From Chryseobacterium foetidum (GTDB lineage Bacteria > Bacteroidota > Bacteroidia > Flavobacteriales > Weeksellaceae), in contig NZ_JAMXIA010000001.1 of the NCBI RefSeq assembly GCF_025457425.1, positions 2,914,001 to 2,978,000 of the forward strand: DNA of 64,000 bases. The letters are read 5' to 3'. This document shows positions 33,301 to 42,681 of the stretch, one piece after another; the first letter of the stretch is position 1; each line of letters opens with the position of its first letter. The translations under genes were made by a program, and so were the position numbers. Under the pieces are notes generated by a model that was given only the letters and a program-made list of their open reading frames with translations, ran no database searches and was not told the DNA's origin.

Positions 33301-35129
33301 AGTTTGAAGCAGCCAATTTAATTTCAAAATCTTTCGTCACCGATAAGGGTTTTCAATATCTCAACGAAGAACTTTCAAATGAAATAAAATTGTTTGCCCA
33401 AACCCATCATCTTTTTGCTGAGGTTAATGATTTTAATGCTGCTGTTTATTTAAAAAGAGAAAATAAATCAGCGTTTGTGGTTTCCGAAAAGGCGGCTTTG
33501 CTGTACGAATCATTTTTAAAAAATCTAAAAGAAAAAGGAAAAGATCTTGAATTTATCGATCAGCTGAATGCGATAAAAAACTATCCTTCAGCCTGCTTCT
33601 CCATTGCTGAAAGTGCTTTGAATGCGTTCTTAATAAACTCAGAACTGACTTTTGAAGATGATATTAAAAAAGAAACTGCTGTGTTTTTTGTCACCCAACA
33701 ATTCAATGCTGAAAATATTCTGCATGTCACGTATGAAGCGGATTTAAAAGGTTTGAAATCATTAGAAAAAGATTTGGATTATGATCTAAATTATTATGAA
33801 TTTAATTCCCGTTTATCTGATTTCAATGAAGTTGTTGTTCCGAAATATAAGCAGTTGCAGGAGTTGAAAGCAAAATGGGTGAATGATAAAAAGAAAAGTC
33901 TGAAAATTGATACGTTCAAATCTCAGGTTTTGAGTTCTTTTGTAAGAAATAAATTGATCAGCGATGTCTATTTCCCTTTGATCGGAGCAAATTTAGCCAA
34001 ACAATTGGGGACAGTCGGAAACGACAAACGAACCGACAGAATGGGGATGTTACTTCTCGTTTCACCGCCGGGCTACGGAAAAACAACCTTGATGGAATAC
34101 ATGGCAGACCGAATGGGATTGGTTTTCATGAAAATCAACGGTCCGTCAATCGGTCACGATATTGTTTCCACTGATCCGAATGAAGCTAAAAATGCGGGAG
34201 CAAAACAGGAACTGGAAAAACTTAATTTAGCTCTGGAAATGGGTGATAATGTGATGTTGTATCTGGATGATATTCAGCATTGTAATCCTGAATTTTTACA
34301 GAAATTTATCTCTTTAGCCGACGGGCAAAGGAAAATCGAAGGAATTTATAATGGGGAAAGCAAAACCTATGATTTAAGATCAAAACGTTTCTGCCTCGTT
34401 ATGGCTGGAAATCCGTACACGGAAAGTGGGGAGAAATTTAAGATTCCGGATATGTTGGCGAACCGTTCTGATACGTATAATTTAGGTGAAATTTCAGGGA
34501 GTAAAACAGAATTGTTTGATTTGAGTTTAATTGAAAATGCCTTAATGTCTAACGATTATCTCACGCGACTGACCAATCAGGGAATGGAAAATCTCTACAG
34601 TTTATACAAAAGTATCCAAACCAATTCTCCGAATGTGGATCTGGCTGGAAACTTCAGCTCCAATGAAATTTCCGATTTCAGAAAAGTGTTGGAAAATACG
34701 TTGAGAGTGCGTAATATTGTTTTAAAAGTCAACAAACAATACATCGCTTCTGCCGCAATGGCTGACGATTACAGAAACGAACCGTCTTTCAAACTTCAGG
34801 GTTCTTACCGGAATATGAATAAGCTGATTTCACAGATTCAACCCATTTTAAAAGAAGAGGAAGTCACGCAGATTGTTCTGAATCATTACCAAAACGAGTC
34901 TCAGACGCTGACAACCGGAGCAGAATCGAATATGCTGAAACTGAAAGAGCTGATGAATCTGATTTCTGAAGATGAAAAATTGCGTTGGGAAGACATCAAA
35001 AAAACCTTCGTCAAAAATAAAATGATCAAAGGCTTGGGAGAAAATGATCGAATGACGCAGATTGTGGCTTTGCTGGCGCAGTTCAGTGAAGGTTTGGATG
35101 GGATTAAAGATGTGCTGAAGCGGGATTAA
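30318..35129 (+). CDS. DUF3686-type large AAA+ ATPase
   Basis: A 1603-residue protein. The N-terminal third (about residues 1-440) is beta-rich and resembles a propeller-like sensor region. A long coiled-coil middle (about 440-850) and a helical region follow. The C-terminal AAA+ domain has Walker A SPPGYGKTT (about 1249-1257) and Walker B VMLYLDDIQH (about 1312-1321), with VMAGNPY as sensor 1 near 1364. Such proteins are annotated as DNA repair ATPase related (DUF3686), but the biochemical role is not established. Members co-occur with Ter, flotillin and SulP genes, as here. The start ATG 30318 follows a repeat-rich leader. Confidence 0.86.
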   Translation: MSEKLNSGTYEIIQSRLNEQKNDLIQRLQKLNENRKEIFGGVDFSLIANERISTEHNCVAKDIFSLKNTLIFGSNAHLGLQSEINITDVFSIYTINNDRFEPRDSSLINDEIFVEEFKNLYKYYRNTFFARFHFTENYLYMVFQLSESPSDIKAFKWLIKDGELTYVDSRSASEVTYPPQHGFAWTKATRDMQRSGKFPHVSLADKVFVESIGGDLTIKIEDNTDTGKGIYSEDVIHKDQNLDDAEIHFCDLDNLVLFKIKPYQEAERYFIYNHKEKIVSRVDTLKHSAVLLPENQGVLFSNGYALQTGGLKVISQDVNRLHYLKTIQEPNGENFMYVFYDDKTNNYQLISYNIITQTIETPIRCSGYSILNDGKLIYLRESVETTKHHLAQIWQTPYAKELLPNTEKSDTLIYKIGNKDIVRVMAESQELITLLNKEDSYSGLYDDIVKLSTTILDAYYFLGDDEVENLDQPLKEIRSIAHSAINEFEKVVEQKKNTAEAVEKIKISCEKILDDTKRIHYSELTEYIDMLSQIRALRGEITGARDLKYVDLKTLDALDQSLAARSEELSNACVNFLLQENSLSPYEIRAQSISENIINLQKAIDAKTIEEEITNLSSQLELLVDIVNNLKIEDTSQSTQIIENISVIFARLNQERLELSKRKREISGKELSADFQAQMTLFDQSVINFLELSQTPEKCDEYLTKLSIQLEEMETKFIDFDEFNQKIGEKREEAYGHFQNKRVQLTESRNKRTQNLYDSAKRILQSVKTKTESFDAENEINGYFATDLMIEKVRDISRQLMEMEDSAKAEEIQTLLKTSQQEAVRKLKDKKEIYADGDNVIALGDYKFAVNRQKLDLTLVLRNAQYYYHLTGTGFYEPLNFEAISEYKDVWNQEYISENSNVKRFEYLAWNIFSKNKNINTEEQNRNAIQQFMTEHFGEGLVKGIHDEDALTIVSKLQQMHNELGLMQFTPSERALAQLFWHFLNNERKEYYQKQFEAANLISKSFVTDKGFQYLNEELSNEIKLFAQTHHLFAEVNDFNAAVYLKRENKSAFVVSEKAALLYESFLKNLKEKGKDLEFIDQLNAIKNYPSACFSIAESALNAFLINSELTFEDDIKKETAVFFVTQQFNAENILHVTYEADLKGLKSLEKDLDYDLNYYEFNSRLSDFNEVVVPKYKQLQELKAKWVNDKKKSLKIDTFKSQVLSSFVRNKLISDVYFPLIGANLAKQLGTVGNDKRTDRMGMLLLVSPPGYGKTTLMEYMADRMGLVFMKINGPSIGHDIVSTDPNEAKNAGAKQELEKLNLALEMGDNVMLYLDDIQHCNPEFLQKFISLADGQRKIEGIYNGESKTYDLRSKRFCLVMAGNPYTESGEKFKIPDMLANRSDTYNLGEISGSKTELFDLSLIENALMSNDYLTRLTNQGMENLYSLYKSIQTNSPNVDLAGNFSSNEISDFRKVLENTLRVRNIVLKVNKQYIASAAMADDYRNEPSFKLQGSYRNMNKLISQIQPILKEEEVTQIVLNHYQNESQTLTTGAESNMLKLKELMNLISEDEKLRWEDIKKTFVKNKMIKGLGENDRMTQIVALLAQFSEGLDGIKDVLKRD

Positions 35130-35148
35130 ATTTTAAAAACTGGAAAAT

Positions 35149-35176
35149 GAAGACCACAAATTTCTGTGGTCTTTTT
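35149..35176 (+). terminator. Terminator after the DUF3686 ATPase
   Basis: AAGACCACA pairs with TGTGGTCTT, then T residues. Confidence 0.88.
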
Positions 35177-35355
35177 CGTGCAATAAACAGATTTTAAAAT
35201 CATTAAAATTCATTTCCAAGTGCCTATCTTTGCCGGAAATATTTGAAGAAATCCATTTTTCGGTGAAGTAAATATTTAATGATTAAATCAAGTTTGCAAC
35301 TGCCTGAAATGCATTTTTTTAAAATCTTATCCCCTTATAATTCTGACCAGATTCA

Positions 35356-36897
35356 ATGAGAAATACAGTCCGACTTTTTGATTTTTCAAAAAAAATAAAC
35401 TATAAAAATGAGATTCTTGCCGGCTTCACAGTCGCCATGACGATGATTCCCGAGTCGCTTTCGTTTGCGATTCTGGCAGGACTTTCTCCGCTGATCGGTC
35501 TTTACGCCGCATTTATGATGGGACTGGTAACAGCTGTTTTAGGCGGTCGCCCCGGAATGGTTTCCGGTGGAGCAGGAGCAACAATAGTTGTTTTAATAGC
35601 ACTTATCAAATCCCACGGTGTGGAATATCTTTTTGCGACTGTAGTTCTGGCGGGTATTTTTCAGTTGATGGTAGGCGTTTTCAAGCTTGGAAAATTTGTA
35701 AGACTCATTCCGCAACCGGTGATGTATGGTTTTCTGAATGGCTTGGCGGTCATTATTTTTATGGCGCAGGTTGAACAGTTTAAATTTACCGATGCAAACG
35801 GAACCGTAAACTGGCTGCAAGGCTCAGCTCTGTACATTATGGCTGGCTTAACCGCTTTGACGATTGCGATTGTTTACTTCTTTCCTAAAATCACAAAAGC
35901 GGTTCCCGCGTCTTTGGTTGCAATAATTGTGGTTTTTGCGGTTGTTTTAGGATTTGATATCAATACCAAAACGGTCGCAGATATTGCGAATATCAGCGGA
36001 AATCTTCCTGTTTTTCATATTCCTGCAATTCCTTTCTCCCTTGAAACCCTGCAGATTATTTTTCCTTATGCCATGATTATGGCAGGTGTTGGCTTGATTG
36101 AATCGCTCCTGACGCTGTCAATGGTCGATGAAATTACCGATTCTAAAGGCAGTGCCAACAAAGAATCTGTTGCTCAGGGTCTGGCCAATATCACCAACGG
36201 TTTTTTCGGTGGAATGGGCGGTTGTGCAATGGTTGCCCAAACTTTGGTAAACCTGAATGCAGGTTCCAGAGCAAGATTGTCGGGGATTTTTGCATCGATT
36301 ACCATTCTTATCATAATTTTGGTAGGTGCTCCTTTTATAGAAAAAATTCCGATGGCAGCGCTGGTTGGCGTGATGATGATGGTTGCGATTTCCACATTTC
36401 AGTGGGTTTCCATACGGATTGTCAACAAAATGCCGAAGTCTGATATTTTTGTTGGAATTACTGTTGCTTTAATCACTGTTTTGCTTCATAATTTGGCTTT
36501 GGCTGTGTTGGTCGGAGTCATTATTGCTGCTTTGGTTTTTGCATGGGACAATGCCAAAAGAATCAGGGCCAGACAGTACACCGACGAAAATGGAATTAAG
36601 AACTATGAAATTACCGGACCATTGTTTTTTGGTTCTGTGACAGCATTTACCGATCAGTTTGATCCGAAAAATGATCCCGATGAGGTGGTGGTAGATTTTA
36701 AAGAAAGCAGAATCGTAGACATGAGCGCCATTGACGCATTGGACAAATTGTCTAAGAAATACAGTCAGCTGAATAAAAAGCTGGTTTTAAAGCACCTCAG
36801 TGAAGACTGCCGTAAAATGCTGGAAAATGCTGAGGTTGTTATTGCTGTGGATGTTGAGAAAGATCCGACGTATAAGGTGATGGCAGGGAAGCTGTAG
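35356..36897 (+). CDS. SulP-family anion permease with STAS domain
   Basis: A 513-residue transporter. The SulP membrane domain spans about residues 15-400 (signature start FTVAMTMIPESLSFAILAGLSPLIGLYAAF), with GGRPGMVSGGAGAT. The C-terminal STAS domain is about 415-510 (VVDFKESRIVDMSAIDALDKL). Relatives move sulfate, bicarbonate or other anions. The promoter box TATCTTTG is at 35223-35230 and the start ATG at 35356. It lies between the large ATPase and the Ter cluster. Confidence 0.93.
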   Translation: MRNTVRLFDFSKKINYKNEILAGFTVAMTMIPESLSFAILAGLSPLIGLYAAFMMGLVTAVLGGRPGMVSGGAGATIVVLIALIKSHGVEYLFATVVLAGIFQLMVGVFKLGKFVRLIPQPVMYGFLNGLAVIIFMAQVEQFKFTDANGTVNWLQGSALYIMAGLTALTIAIVYFFPKITKAVPASLVAIIVVFAVVLGFDINTKTVADIANISGNLPVFHIPAIPFSLETLQIIFPYAMIMAGVGLIESLLTLSMVDEITDSKGSANKESVAQGLANITNGFFGGMGGCAMVAQTLVNLNAGSRARLSGIFASITILIIILVGAPFIEKIPMAALVGVMMMVAISTFQWVSIRIVNKMPKSDIFVGITVALITVLLHNLALAVLVGVIIAALVFAWDNAKRIRARQYTDENGIKNYEITGPLFFGSVTAFTDQFDPKNDPDEVVVDFKESRIVDMSAIDALDKLSKKYSQLNKKLVLKHLSEDCRKMLENAEVVIAVDVEKDPTYKVMAGKL

Positions 36898-36899
36898 GT

Positions 36900-37020
36900 A
36901 AGATAGAGATGGGAGTCTGAAGTCTGAAGAGGGGAGATGGGAAATGGGAGATGGAGGTCTGAAGTTTGAAGATGGGAGATGGGAGATGGAAGTTGGAAAA
37001 GGGATTTTGGAAAACCATCC
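36900..37020 (+). repeat. GGGAGATGGGAG-type repeat tract
   Basis: A purine-rich tract of short repeats (GGGAGATGGGAAATGGGAG, GAAGTCTGAAG). Same family as the spacer repeats at 18.0, 20.5, 21.2 and 44.56 kb. Confidence 0.7.
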
Positions 37021-37063
37021 GGCGTTACACCGGAATGGTTGTTTTAGTCTAAAGGACATAATT

Positions 37064-37999
37064 TTACTTTTTTAGAAATTTTGTCGTTGAAAGTCCTTCA
37101 ATATCAAGGAAGTACGATCCTTTCGTTAATGCTGAAATATTGATCGTTTTTGAATCATCCAGCTCTCCTGATATTACGGTTCTTCCGTTTACATCATGTA
37201 TTTTGTAAGCGTTTTTCCCTTTGAGCGGAATGTTGACGTACAAAACATCATCAGCAGGATTAGGCGCGATGCTCAAATTTGATTTTGTAACTTTTGCTTC
37301 TGCGGTTGCTAAATTGCTGCTGTAAATCTGTGAAATTTCTGTAGAAGTCAGCACACGGTTCCAGATTCCCACGTCGTCGATAGCTGCGGCAATATTTCCG
37401 CCTCCAATTGCTCTTCCAATATAAAAAGGCATTGCCGCAGATGTAGAATTGCTGTAAGTATTGGTTGAGGTCGCCACTAATGCTCCGTTCTTATAAAGCT
37501 GCATGGTCTGGGCGTTATAGACGGCAACATAGTGTTCCCAGGCTGTTGTAGAGTAATTTGGTCCGTTTGCCCATGTCCAGGATTCACCCTGTTTGTTGGT
37601 TCCGAAGATGGTTTTGGTTGTATCACATTGCAACAACCAGATGAAGTTTCCGCCTGTGTTTGAACCGCTCATCATGGCAACGCCATCTGAATTGCCGTTC
37701 TTCTTCATCCAAAATGAAATAGAGAAATTTCCGCTTTGCGCAAAGTTGTAGGAGAGGGATGACTTAGTCAGATGAGACGTAGATCCATTAAACAGGTAAG
37801 CTGAATTTGCAGTTCCGTTTCTGTCCGCAGTCAGGGTCGCTCCGTTCACGGTCAGGTCATTGGAATTGCCACTGGAATCGATTGCATTACCGCTGAAATT
37901 CCACCACGCAACGAGGCCGTTCGTTGGAACGTAAGCTGGGATTTGAGCATTTGTAAATAGAGAAAACAGAACTGATGAGAGAAGAAAGATTCTTTTCAT
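37064..37999 (-). CDS. Secreted LamG-domain protein with T9SS sorting tail
   Basis: A 311-residue secreted protein. Signal peptide at residues 1-18 (MKRIFLLSSVLFSLFTNA). A LamG/concanavalin-like domain covers about 25-220 (LVAWWNFSGNAIDSSGN, AYLFNGSTSHL, FSISFWMKKNGN, WEHYVAVYNAQTMQLYKNG, AIDDVGIWNRVLTSTEI). The C-terminal domain NLSIAPNPADDVLYVN...GSYFLDI is a type A sorting signal of the type IX secretion system. It probably binds carbohydrate or protein at the cell surface. Its neighbours are unrelated and the unit is monocistronic. Confidence 0.9.
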   Translation of the reverse strand: MKRIFLLSSVLFSLFTNAQIPAYVPTNGLVAWWNFSGNAIDSSGNSNDLTVNGATLTADRNGTANSAYLFNGSTSHLTKSSLSYNFAQSGNFSISFWMKKNGNSDGVAMMSGSNTGGNFIWLLQCDTTKTIFGTNKQGESWTWANGPNYSTTAWEHYVAVYNAQTMQLYKNGALVATSTNTYSNSTSAAMPFYIGRAIGGGNIAAAIDDVGIWNRVLTSTEISQIYSSNLATAEAKVTKSNLSIAPNPADDVLYVNIPLKGKNAYKIHDVNGRTVISGELDDSKTINISALTKGSYFLDIEGLSTTKFLKK

Positions 38000-38363
38000 A
38001 GATATTAATTTTTAATGGTTTCTCAAATATACTTATAAAATTTATATAAATATCATTCATATGGGATAATTTATGAGTATTTATTTAATTATGGGTGTTA
38101 ATTTTGTTTTTGTTGTGTTAAAATTTTAAATATGTTGCGTTTTATGAATTTGGATTCATTTTCAAATTTATTAGTTCTGCCTTCGAGTTTTCAAAAAAAT
38201 AAAGTTGATGTATGAACCATATCTTAAATAATCTTAAAATGAATTAAGATTGAAAGAAAAATTTTATCTTTGAGTTTAAAATAAGACACAAAATAATGAT
38301 AAAAGAATTTTATAACTAAAAATCTTTTTCAATAAAGCTAAAAACAATTTAACTTAAATCACT
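38000..38363. other. Divergent AT-rich promoter region
   Basis: No gene is seen. A TATCTTTG box at 38265-38272 can serve the Ter operon on the plus strand. The left part serves the LamG gene on the minus strand. Confidence 0.55.
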
Positions 38364-39038
38364 TTGAAAACAGATATTGATATTCTGAACCATGATCATT
38401 TTTCTTTTGATCTGTGGCTTACCCTGATTAAATCTCATCCCGAATTTAAAGCCAAAAGAGTTGAGCTCTTTGCTTCTTTTTTTGAAGTGGAAAAACCCGT
38501 TGATGAGGTTGCGAAAGTTGTAAAATATTACGATGATCTTTGCAATACCATCAATGAAGTAATTGGCGGAAATGTAGATACTTTTGAGATTTATCTGTTG
38601 ATTTTAAATTCGCTTAAAGTCGATGTGAAGCAATTGAGTAAAGATGTTTTAAACGAATTCTATCAGAAAAGTGAAAACTTGTTTTTAGAGTATAAACCGG
38701 TTGTGATTTTCGAAAATTTACATCAGTTTTTTAATGAAATTAAAAATCAGGGAAAGACGATTAATATTCTGAGCAACACAGGTTTCATCAAAGGAAAAAC
38801 AATGAGAAAGTTTTTGATTGAAGAAAACCTTGATCAGTACATTGATTTTCATATTTACTCTGATGAACTGAAAATTTCCAAACCTAATCCACTCGTTTTT
38901 CAGGAAGTGAGAAATTTAGTTAAAAACCCTGATCTTTTGTCGGAAAAAATCCTGCATATCGGCGATAATCCTGTTGCTGATTACAAAGGTGCCCTCGATT
39001 TCGGATTCAGTGCGCACCTGCTCAAACCCAAAATATAG
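38364..39038 (+). CDS. HAD-family hydrolase, first gene of Ter operon
   Basis: A 224-residue HAD phosphatase. Motif I is FDLWLTL (Asp16 nucleophile, D-x-W-x-T variant), motif II is NILSNTGF (about 135-142), and motifs III/IV are KISKPNPLVF and ILHIGDNPVADYKGA (about 195-209). The start is TTG at 38364. HAD and PRTase genes occur in Ter-linked operons predicted to make or process a nucleoside-like metabolite. It lies two bases before the PRTase gene. Confidence 0.85.
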   Translation: MKTDIDILNHDHFSFDLWLTLIKSHPEFKAKRVELFASFFEVEKPVDEVAKVVKYYDDLCNTINEVIGGNVDTFEIYLLILNSLKVDVKQLSKDVLNEFYQKSENLFLEYKPVVIFENLHQFFNEIKNQGKTINILSNTGFIKGKTMRKFLIEENLDQYIDFHIYSDELKISKPNPLVFQEVRNLVKNPDLLSEKILHIGDNPVADYKGALDFGFSAHLLKPKI

Positions 39039-39040
39039 TC

Positions 39041-39865
39041 ATGAACAAACGCTACAGTTTACACAAAATAAATTCTGCTTCAGAATTCAGTTTTTCGCCG
39101 GCAGAGTACAGTTATTTCAAATATGGTGATAAATTTTTTGCAGAGAAATTTGCAAAAGAGCTTTTCGCCGGATTCATTGCTGAACATCAGGACATTTTAG
39201 ATACAGACAAAGAAATTGTTGTTTTGCCAAGTCCCTACATGGCCATACCGACGGCTTCTAACTTTCTGTGTTTCTATTTCAAAAAACATCTTGATTTTTA
39301 TCTGTTCCAAAAGGGAAAAAAATCAAGTATTATTTCGAAAATCAACAGAAATCATACTTATACAACCGATTACGGAACGCTCAGTTTTGAAGACCGTAAA
39401 AATCTGATTGCCAACGATACGTATTATCTTGATAAAGATTTTTTAAGAGGTAAACTCTGTATTTTTATTGATGATATTAAAATAACGGGAAGTCATGAGT
39501 TTACGGTAAATAAAATTCTCGATCAGTACTCAGTAAACGCCGATTTTCTCTTCATGTACTACGCAGAACTGACGAATTTTGAGATCGATCCGAAGATTGA
39601 GAACTATTTTAATTATTACACCGTAAAAGACGTTCAGGACGTTGTAGAGGTGATGTCTAAAGACAGTTTTCAGTACAATACCAGAATTGTAAAATATATT
39701 TTAGGCTTAGATTCAAGTAATTTTGATTATCTTACGTCTAAAATTAAAAAACAGCATCTGGACGACCTGATTGAGCTTGCAATAAGCAACAATTATCATT
39801 TATTAAAAGAATTTGAAAATAATATAAACACTTTAACACAAACAGAAATCTACTATGGCAATTAA
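39041..39865 (+). CDS. Phosphoribosyltransferase-like protein of Ter operon
   Basis: A 274-residue protein with a PRPP-binding loop, CIFIDDIKITGSHE (about residues 142-155), the hallmark of type I phosphoribosyltransferases, and an upstream IVVLPSPYMAIPTASNF segment. In Ter-linked operons such enzymes are predicted to work with HAD and other enzymes on a nucleotide-like product. It overlaps the TerD gene by 11 bases. Confidence 0.83.
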   Translation: MNKRYSLHKINSASEFSFSPAEYSYFKYGDKFFAEKFAKELFAGFIAEHQDILDTDKEIVVLPSPYMAIPTASNFLCFYFKKHLDFYLFQKGKKSSIISKINRNHTYTTDYGTLSFEDRKNLIANDTYYLDKDFLRGKLCIFIDDIKITGSHEFTVNKILDQYSVNADFLFMYYAELTNFEIDPKIENYFNYYTVKDVQDVVEVMSKDSFQYNTRIVKYILGLDSSNFDYLTSKIKKQHLDDLIELAISNNYHLLKEFENNINTLTQTEIYYGN

Positions 39866-40409
39866 CTTACAGAAAGGACAGAGAGAAAACATTAACGCAC
39901 CTAAATTCACGATTGGTTTAGGATGGGATACCAACAATACTTCAACCGGTGGAGCTTTCGATTTAGATGCTTCTTTATTTTTATTGAATGACAGCAAAAA
40001 ACTGGTTTCAGACAGTCATTTTATTTTTTACAACAATCTTGAATCTCCGGATAAATCAGTAATTCACTCAGGTGATAATTTAACTGGTGACGGCGATGGT
40101 GATGACGAGCAGATTAAAATTGATTTAACGAAAATTGACGATGCAGTAAAAGAAATTACTGTTGTGGTAACGATTCACGAGGCAGACGAGAGAAGACAGA
40201 ATTTCGGACAGGTAAGAAACTCTTTCATTAGAATTTTCAACACAGATACCAACGAAGAGATTTTAAAGTATGAATTAGACGAAGATTTCTCAATCGAAAC
40301 CGCAGTGGAATTCGGAAGAATCTACAACAGAAACGGAGAATGGAAATTTGAAGCGGTAGGAAGCGGCCAAAGAGAAGGCCTGAATAAATTTGTATCAATG
40401 TATCAATAA
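39855..40409 (+). CDS. terD: TerD-family protein (first)
   Basis: A 184-residue TerD-domain protein. The sequence starts MAINLQKGQRENI, has FDLDASLFLL (about residues 35-44) and the calcium-binding segment HSGDNLTGDGDGDDEQI (about 73-89). TerD proteins bind Ca2+ and take part in tellurite, phage and stress resistance. Overlap with the PRTase gene suggests translational coupling. Confidence 0.95.
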   Translation: MAINLQKGQRENINAPKFTIGLGWDTNNTSTGGAFDLDASLFLLNDSKKLVSDSHFIFYNNLESPDKSVIHSGDNLTGDGDGDDEQIKIDLTKIDDAVKEITVVVTIHEADERRQNFGQVRNSFIRIFNTDTNEEILKYELDEDFSIETAVEFGRIYNRNGEWKFEAVGSGQREGLNKFVSMYQ

Positions 40410-40415
40410 TCAGTT

Positions 40416-41573
40416 ATGGACAATCAAAATACAGATCCGCTAGGGTCAATTGAACCATTAAAAACATTTGATCCGACACCACTTCAGCCCGCACAGCCAG
40501 CGCAAAGTTCGGCTCCGGCAGTGTTGGTGGACAGAGACGGAAATGTCAACTTAAATCAGATTCAGGAAGCTGACCGTAAGAAATATGAACTGATGGCGAA
40601 TTCCATCGATGAAACCAATCCTGGTTCAATCGTGAATTTTGGTTCAGAATTACAGAAAACGTTAGCGAATCAGAGTGACAGTTTCTTAGGAAATGTCAGA
40701 AGATCAAATTCAGGTGAAGTAGGAGAGTTGATCAATAATTTATTGATTGAATTAAATTACGTTGATGTTGATGAAATCAATAACGGTGGTGTGAAAGGCT
40801 TCCTGAGCAGACTTCCTTTCATGAAAAAGGTAATGAATCAGATGGATAATCTTTTTGCCAAATACGACAAGATCACAGGAAATATCGATCAGATTTCTCA
40901 TAAAGTCAATGCAGGAATCATCACTTCTACGAAAGATAATGCAGTTTTGCAGACCATTTTCGACAGCAATGTCAACTCAATTAAAGCCATTGAAGAACTG
41001 GTGATCGCAGGAAACCTGAGAATGGAAAAAGCAGCCGGAGAATTGGCCGACATGGAAAATAATGTCCAGAATTTTGCTGATTATCAAATTGCTGATAAAA
41101 GAGATTTTATCAACAGGTTAGACAGAAGATTGGCTGATTTGAAAGTCGTTCGTTTGATTATGATGCAGTCGCTTCCGCAAATCAGACTGGTGCAGAATAA
41201 CAATGTTTCTATTGCTGAAAAAGCACAGACGATTTTAACGACGACTTTACCGGTTTGGAAAAATCAGCTTTCATTAGCCGTTGCGATGCACAGACAGCAG
41301 CAGAATATTGAAGTCCAGCAGAAAGTTTCGTCTACAACAGAGGAAATTTTGAGAAAAAATGCTGAGCGTTTGGGTCAAAATTCAATCAATGTGGCAAGAG
41401 CCAACGAACAGACTATTGTTTCTGCTGAAACATTGAAAGAAACAACTGCAAAACTAATCAGTACTTTGAATGAGGTAAAACAAATTCAAAAACAGGGAAC
41501 GGAAAGCAGAAGAAAACTGGATCAGGATCTACAGACTTTAGAATCAGAATTAAAAGCTAATATCAGAGGGTAA
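40416..41573 (+). CDS. telA: TelA-like toxic anion resistance protein
   Basis: A 385-residue soluble, mostly coiled-coil protein with the TelA/KlaA family pattern (FLSRLPFMKKVMNQMDNLFAKYDKI, about residues 129-153; KIVRLIMMQSLPQIRLVQ-like helix; TLPVWKNQLSLAVAMHRQQ, about 280-298). It begins six bases after the TerD gene. TelA-like proteins accompany TerD and are thought to act in the membrane-linked Ter complex. Confidence 0.9.
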   Translation: MDNQNTDPLGSIEPLKTFDPTPLQPAQPAQSSAPAVLVDRDGNVNLNQIQEADRKKYELMANSIDETNPGSIVNFGSELQKTLANQSDSFLGNVRRSNSGEVGELINNLLIELNYVDVDEINNGGVKGFLSRLPFMKKVMNQMDNLFAKYDKITGNIDQISHKVNAGIITSTKDNAVLQTIFDSNVNSIKAIEELVIAGNLRMEKAAGELADMENNVQNFADYQIADKRDFINRLDRRLADLKVVRLIMMQSLPQIRLVQNNNVSIAEKAQTILTTTLPVWKNQLSLAVAMHRQQQNIEVQQKVSSTTEEILRKNAERLGQNSINVARANEQTIVSAETLKETTAKLISTLNEVKQIQKQGTESRRKLDQDLQTLESELKANIRG

Positions 41574-41587
41574 AAACAGTTTAAGGC

Positions 41588-42532
41588 GTGAATGAAGAGG
41601 TTGCAAACATAATGTCTCAGAGTACAAGAAGATTAACAAGGCTTAAACTTCTCTCTAATTTTTTTGAAAATGTTGATATCATTGCAATCTACATCAAAAC
41701 CGACATTATTCATCAGCTTTTTGACAACAACAGGACGCTGGAATATAACAAACTGGAACTTTTTCATCTTCAGTATACCGACAGTCTGATTGAACTTTTA
41801 ACCAAGATCAAGAAGAAAAAGGAAAACGATTTGCTGGCTGTGATCAACGAAATCAACATCAACAAACGGTATATTTCCAACTTTGAAGAGAAGAAAACCG
41901 ACAGTTTTGAAATGGACAGAAAAATCTACAGCGGAGTTTTTTCTGAACATCTGAAAAATCTGTATAATGAATTGATCGAGGAAAAAAACACGCTGAACTG
42001 GAACAAGGTTTTGTATTTCCACAAGAAATACGGAAGCGAATTTTACCGTACAAAAGCAGATGAAGACAAGCTGAAACCTCAGTCTGCACCATTCTACCAG
42101 TATCAGGATTACTGTATTGAAAGAAAGCTTTTAGGTAAACTGAATATTCAGAATTTTAAGGTTCGGTTTGTCTGCGGATATAAACTGGAAAGGAATGAAT
42201 ATGAACTGTTCAGGATTTTTCAGAGTGATGAATATTTCATTTTTAATGTAGACGAAAAAAAACTGTATCTCATTGATGATGAATTGACTTCACTAGATAT
42301 TTCCGAGAATGTATCCAATCAAAGTTCCATCATCAGCCAGCTCACCGAGAAAAACGATGAACTGACCGAAACAATGGAAATGAGAAGAAAAACCATTCCT
42401 GAAGATGTGCAGTCTGTTTTGAAAGATTATCTGCGAAACCTTGAAAGCATCGATATTATGAGCAAAATTTTCAATGTCAACGAAGAGACCAATATTCTTC
42501 GGGCGATGTTGAATTTAAATTTAAATAATTGA
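41588..42532 (+). CDS. Uncharacterised coiled protein of Ter operon
   Basis: A 314-residue soluble protein that I do not recognise. It starts with GTG at 41588 or, more simply, ATG 41612 (MSQSTRRLTRLKL). It is helical with charged repeats, including a C-terminal coiled segment (ISQLTEKNDELTETMEMRRK, about residues 248-267). It sits 14 bases after TelA and before the second TerD, so it is likely a subunit or partner of the same complex. Confidence 0.72.
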   Translation: MNEEVANIMSQSTRRLTRLKLLSNFFENVDIIAIYIKTDIIHQLFDNNRTLEYNKLELFHLQYTDSLIELLTKIKKKKENDLLAVINEININKRYISNFEEKKTDSFEMDRKIYSGVFSEHLKNLYNELIEEKNTLNWNKVLYFHKKYGSEFYRTKADEDKLKPQSAPFYQYQDYCIERKLLGKLNIQNFKVRFVCGYKLERNEYELFRIFQSDEYFIFNVDEKKLYLIDDELTSLDISENVSNQSSIISQLTEKNDELTETMEMRRKTIPEDVQSVLKDYLRNLESIDIMSKIFNVNEETNILRAMLNLNLNN

Positions 42533-42681
42533 TTTAAAGTAAAAAGTAAAGAGTAAAAAGTAAAAAGTAAATAGTGAAAAATTTACAATAATTGCCGAAT
42601 TGAAATTCACAACTGACAATTCACAATTCACAATTCACATTTTCACTTCTTCAAAAATATAACTAAAACAAACAAAAAATA

